A stretch of DNA of 61,207 nt from LMUY01 sp964245075 (GTDB lineage: Bacteria > Pseudomonadota > Alphaproteobacteria > Acetobacterales > Acetobacteraceae): positions 1 to 61,207 of the forward strand of contig CAXTLC010000017.1 of NCBI GenBank assembly GCA_964245075.1, in the 5' to 3' direction. How positions within the stretch are numbered: the stretch's first letter is position 1; the number at the start of each line of letters is the position of its first letter. The notes under the pieces are model-generated. The model worked only from the letters and a program-made list of their open reading frames with translations. It was not told where the DNA came from and searched no databases. A program made the position numbers and the translations under genes. Positions 59,414 through 61,207 of the stretch are shown here, in pieces.

Positions 59414-59962
59414 ATGACCACCGTGCTGCTGATCGTCCACCTGTTCGTCACCCTCGCCCTGATCGGCGTGGTGCTGATCCAGCGCAGCGAGGGCGGCGGG
59501 CTGGGCGTCGGCACGTCGCAGGGCATGGGCGGCTTCATGTCGGGGCGGGGCACCGCGAACCTGCTGACGCGCACCACGGCCGTGCTGGCGACGATCTTCT
59601 TCGTGCTTTCCATGGGCTTGGCGCTGTTGAACCGCGGCACCACGGTGGGGGGCCGCGCGACTGACATCCTGGACCGGCCGCCCACCCGCACGGCGCCGGC
59701 CCTGCCCCGGTCCCCGGCGCTGTCGCCGAACCCCAACCCGACCCCGTCGGCGCCGCCCGACTCGGCGCTGGTGCCTCCCGCGACCCCGCCTGATGTGGCG
59801 CCAGGGGCGGCGTCCGGGGCGGCATCCGGGGCGGCGCCCCCGGACGCGTCCGCGACGGCGCCCGCCGCGCCGGGCGCCGCCGTTGCGCCGCTGCCGGACG
59901 CCTCGCCCCCGCCGTCCCCGGCCACAGGGGGACCGGATAACGGCGAGGCCGGCCAGCACTGA
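59414..59962 (+). CDS. secG: preprotein translocase subunit SecG
   Basis: Small inner-membrane subunit that assists the SecYE channel. The two-helix core is complete: LLIVHLFVTLALIGVVLIQRSEGGGLG, the GTSQGMGGFMSGRGTANLLTRTT loop, and AVLATIFFVLSMGLALLN, ending near residue 75. The remaining 105 residues are an Ala/Pro-rich low-complexity tail, so the protein (182 residues) is far longer than the usual 75-130. It lies between tpiA and pyrG, as in many alphaproteobacteria. Confidence 0.93.
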   Translation: MTTVLLIVHLFVTLALIGVVLIQRSEGGGLGVGTSQGMGGFMSGRGTANLLTRTTAVLATIFFVLSMGLALLNRGTTVGGRATDILDRPPTRTAPALPRSPALSPNPNPTPSAPPDSALVPPATPPDVAPGAASGAASGAAPPDASATAPAAPGAAVAPLPDASPPPSPATGGPDNGEAGQH

Positions 59963-60012
59963 CGCTTTGACGGCTTCACGCCACCCGAGTGACCGGTGTA
60001 GGACAACGATCC

Positions 60013-61207
60013 ATGACGCGGTTCGTATTCATCACCGGCGGCGTGGTCTCCTCCCTGGGCAAGGGCATCGCTTCGGCGGCGCTCGGCACGCTGTTGCAGG
60101 CGCGCGGCTATTCCGTGCGGCTGCGCAAGCTCGACCCTTACCTCAACGTGGACCCGGGCACGATGAGCCCGTACCAGCACGGCGAGGTGTTCGTCACCGA
60201 TGACGGGGCGGAAACGGACCTCGACCTCGGCCACTACGAGCGGTTCACCGGCGTGCCCGCCACCCGCAGCGACAACGCCACCACCGGGCGCATCTACTCG
60301 GAGGTGATCGCCCGCGAGCGGCGGGGCGACTACCTGGGCGCCACGGTGCAGGTGATCCCGCACATCACGGACGCTATCAAGGAAGTGATCGTCCGTGACC
60401 TGCAAGACGAGGACGGGCGGGAGCTCGACTTCGCGCTGGTCGAGATCGGCGGCACGGTCGGCGACATTGAGAGCCTGCCCTTCCTGGAAGCGATCCGGCA
60501 GCTCGGCAACGAGTTGGGGCCGGAGCGCACCATGTTCGTGCACCTCACGCTGGTGCCGTTCATCTCCTCGGCCGGGGAGCTGAAGACCAAGCCGACGCAG
60601 CACTCGGTGAAGGAGTTGCAGAACGTCGGCATCCAGCCGCAGATGCTGCTGTGCCGGTGCGACCGGCCGATCCCGGACGGGGAGCGGCGCAAGATCGCGT
60701 CCTTCTGCAACGTGCGGCCCGAAGCGGTGGTGGCGGCGCTGGACGTGGACACGATCTACGCCGTGCCGATCAGCTACCACCGCGAAGGCATGGACCGCGA
60801 GGTGGTGCGCCATTTCGGCCTGCCGCAGCACGGCTCCTCGCCCGACCTGGGGCGCTGGCAGCAGATCGTGGACGTGGTGCGCGCGCCGGAAGGCGAGGTG
60901 CGGATCGCCGTGGTGGGCAAGTACACGAACCTGCTCGACAGCTACAAGTCGCTCAACGAGGCGCTGGCGCATGGCGGGATCGCCAACCGGGTGCGCGTCC
61001 GCCTGGACTGGGTGGACAGCCAGGTGTTCGAACGGCCGCACGCCATCGCGCGGCTGGAGGGCGTGCACGGCATCCTGGTGCCCGGCGGCTTCGGCGAACG
61101 CGGGACGGAGGGCAAGATCGCCGCGGTGCGCTTCGCCCGGGAGCACCGGGTGCCGTTCTTCGGCATCTGCTTCGGCATGCAGATGGCGGTGATCGAGGCC
61201 GCCCGCC
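60013..61207 (+). CDS. pyrG: CTP synthase, partial (runs off the window)
   Basis: Makes CTP from UTP with glutamine-derived ammonia. About 398 of some 540 residues are present. The synthetase domain starts with RFVFITGGVVSSLGKGIASA and contains KLDPYLNVDPGTMSPYQHGEVFVTDDGAETDLDLGHYERF and EIGGTVGDIESLPF; the glutamine amidotransferase domain begins near residue 290 (VRIAVVGKYTNLLDSYKS) and reaches the nucleophile region FFGICFGMQMAVIEAAR at the window edge. The ATG at 60013 lies 50 bases after secG. Confidence 0.97.
   Translation, partial: MTRFVFITGGVVSSLGKGIASAALGTLLQARGYSVRLRKLDPYLNVDPGTMSPYQHGEVFVTDDGAETDLDLGHYERFTGVPATRSDNATTGRIYSEVIARERRGDYLGATVQVIPHITDAIKEVIVRDLQDEDGRELDFALVEIGGTVGDIESLPFLEAIRQLGNELGPERTMFVHLTLVPFISSAGELKTKPTQHSVKELQNVGIQPQMLLCRCDRPIPDGERRKIASFCNVRPEAVVAALDVDTIYAVPISYHREGMDREVVRHFGLPQHGSSPDLGRWQQIVDVVRAPEGEVRIAVVGKYTNLLDSYKSLNEALAHGGIANRVRVRLDWVDSQVFERPHAIARLEGVHGILVPGGFGERGTEGKIAAVRFAREHRVPFFGICFGMQMAVIEAAR

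Noticed and set aside
1..61207. CRISPR arrays, insertion sequences and rRNA genes
   Set aside because: No regularly spaced repeats with spacers, no transposase genes and no rRNA-like sequence were seen on either strand.

Overview
The window is very GC-rich chromosomal DNA, almost fully coding, from an alphaproteobacterium. The evidence is the recF-gyrB pair, the ppiD-trpE / tpiA-secG-pyrG block typical of alphaproteobacteria, and an uncoded-CCA tRNA-Thr(TGT). The density of amidases, amide transport genes and solitary periplasmic binding proteins suggests a free-living heterotroph of the Rhodospirillales/Acetobacteraceae type; the family is an inference.

Layout. 1-8 kb: peptide-type binding protein, TRAP binding protein DctP next to a chemoreceptor, a PiT phosphate transporter and an MFS exporter. 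8-16 kb: housekeeping genes (ahcY with a probable SAH-responsive operator, an SDR dehydrogenase, recF, gyrB, an M29 aminopeptidase, a lone ABC ATPase, tspO). 16.6-25.2 kb: a run of overlapping plus-strand genes that begins with allophanate hydrolase and AtzE amidohydrolase, continues through a LysE exporter, AtzH-like protein and a histidine phosphatase, and ends with larC-larE-larB (nickel-pincer cofactor synthesis) and a Tat-exported aldo/keto reductase. 25.2-30.5 kb: a basic coiled-coil protein and a complete five-gene urea/amide-type ABC transporter. 30.8-39.4 kb: di-haem peroxidase, amidase, LysR regulator, RND efflux pair. 39.8-42.9 kb: a five-gene stress/desiccation-type envelope cluster. 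43-49.7 kb: amidase, formamidase/acetamidase, a broken SDR gene, a YbdK-type ligase, an MHS-family transporter, a polysaccharide deacetylase. 49.8-51.8 kb: tRNA-Thr followed by a small AT-richer operon that looks acquired. 52.1-61.2 kb: DHH phosphoesterase plus UV-damage endonuclease, trpE-ppiD, tpiA, a broken DUF29 gene, secG, and pyrG running off the end.

How the genes fit together. The strongest theme is scavenging of amide nitrogen. Five sequences with correctly spaced -24/-12 elements of sigma-54 promoters (GG-N10-GC within TGGC.../TTGC) lie in front of the peptide-type binding protein, the allophanate hydrolase operon, the amide ABC transporter, one amidase and the formamidase. This suggests that these dispersed loci form one nitrogen-limitation (NtrC/sigma-54) regulon.

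The most novel-looking segment is the operon beside tRNA-Thr. It holds a helix-turn-helix protein, a two-helix membrane protein, a 40-residue one-helix protein hidden in an overlapping frame, and a PAPS-reductase-like protein. A 24-codon leader ORF with a strong ribosome binding site precedes it. A 90-bp two-hairpin repeat found downstream of both ahcY and trpE, with base-pair-preserving substitutions, is the other unexplained element.
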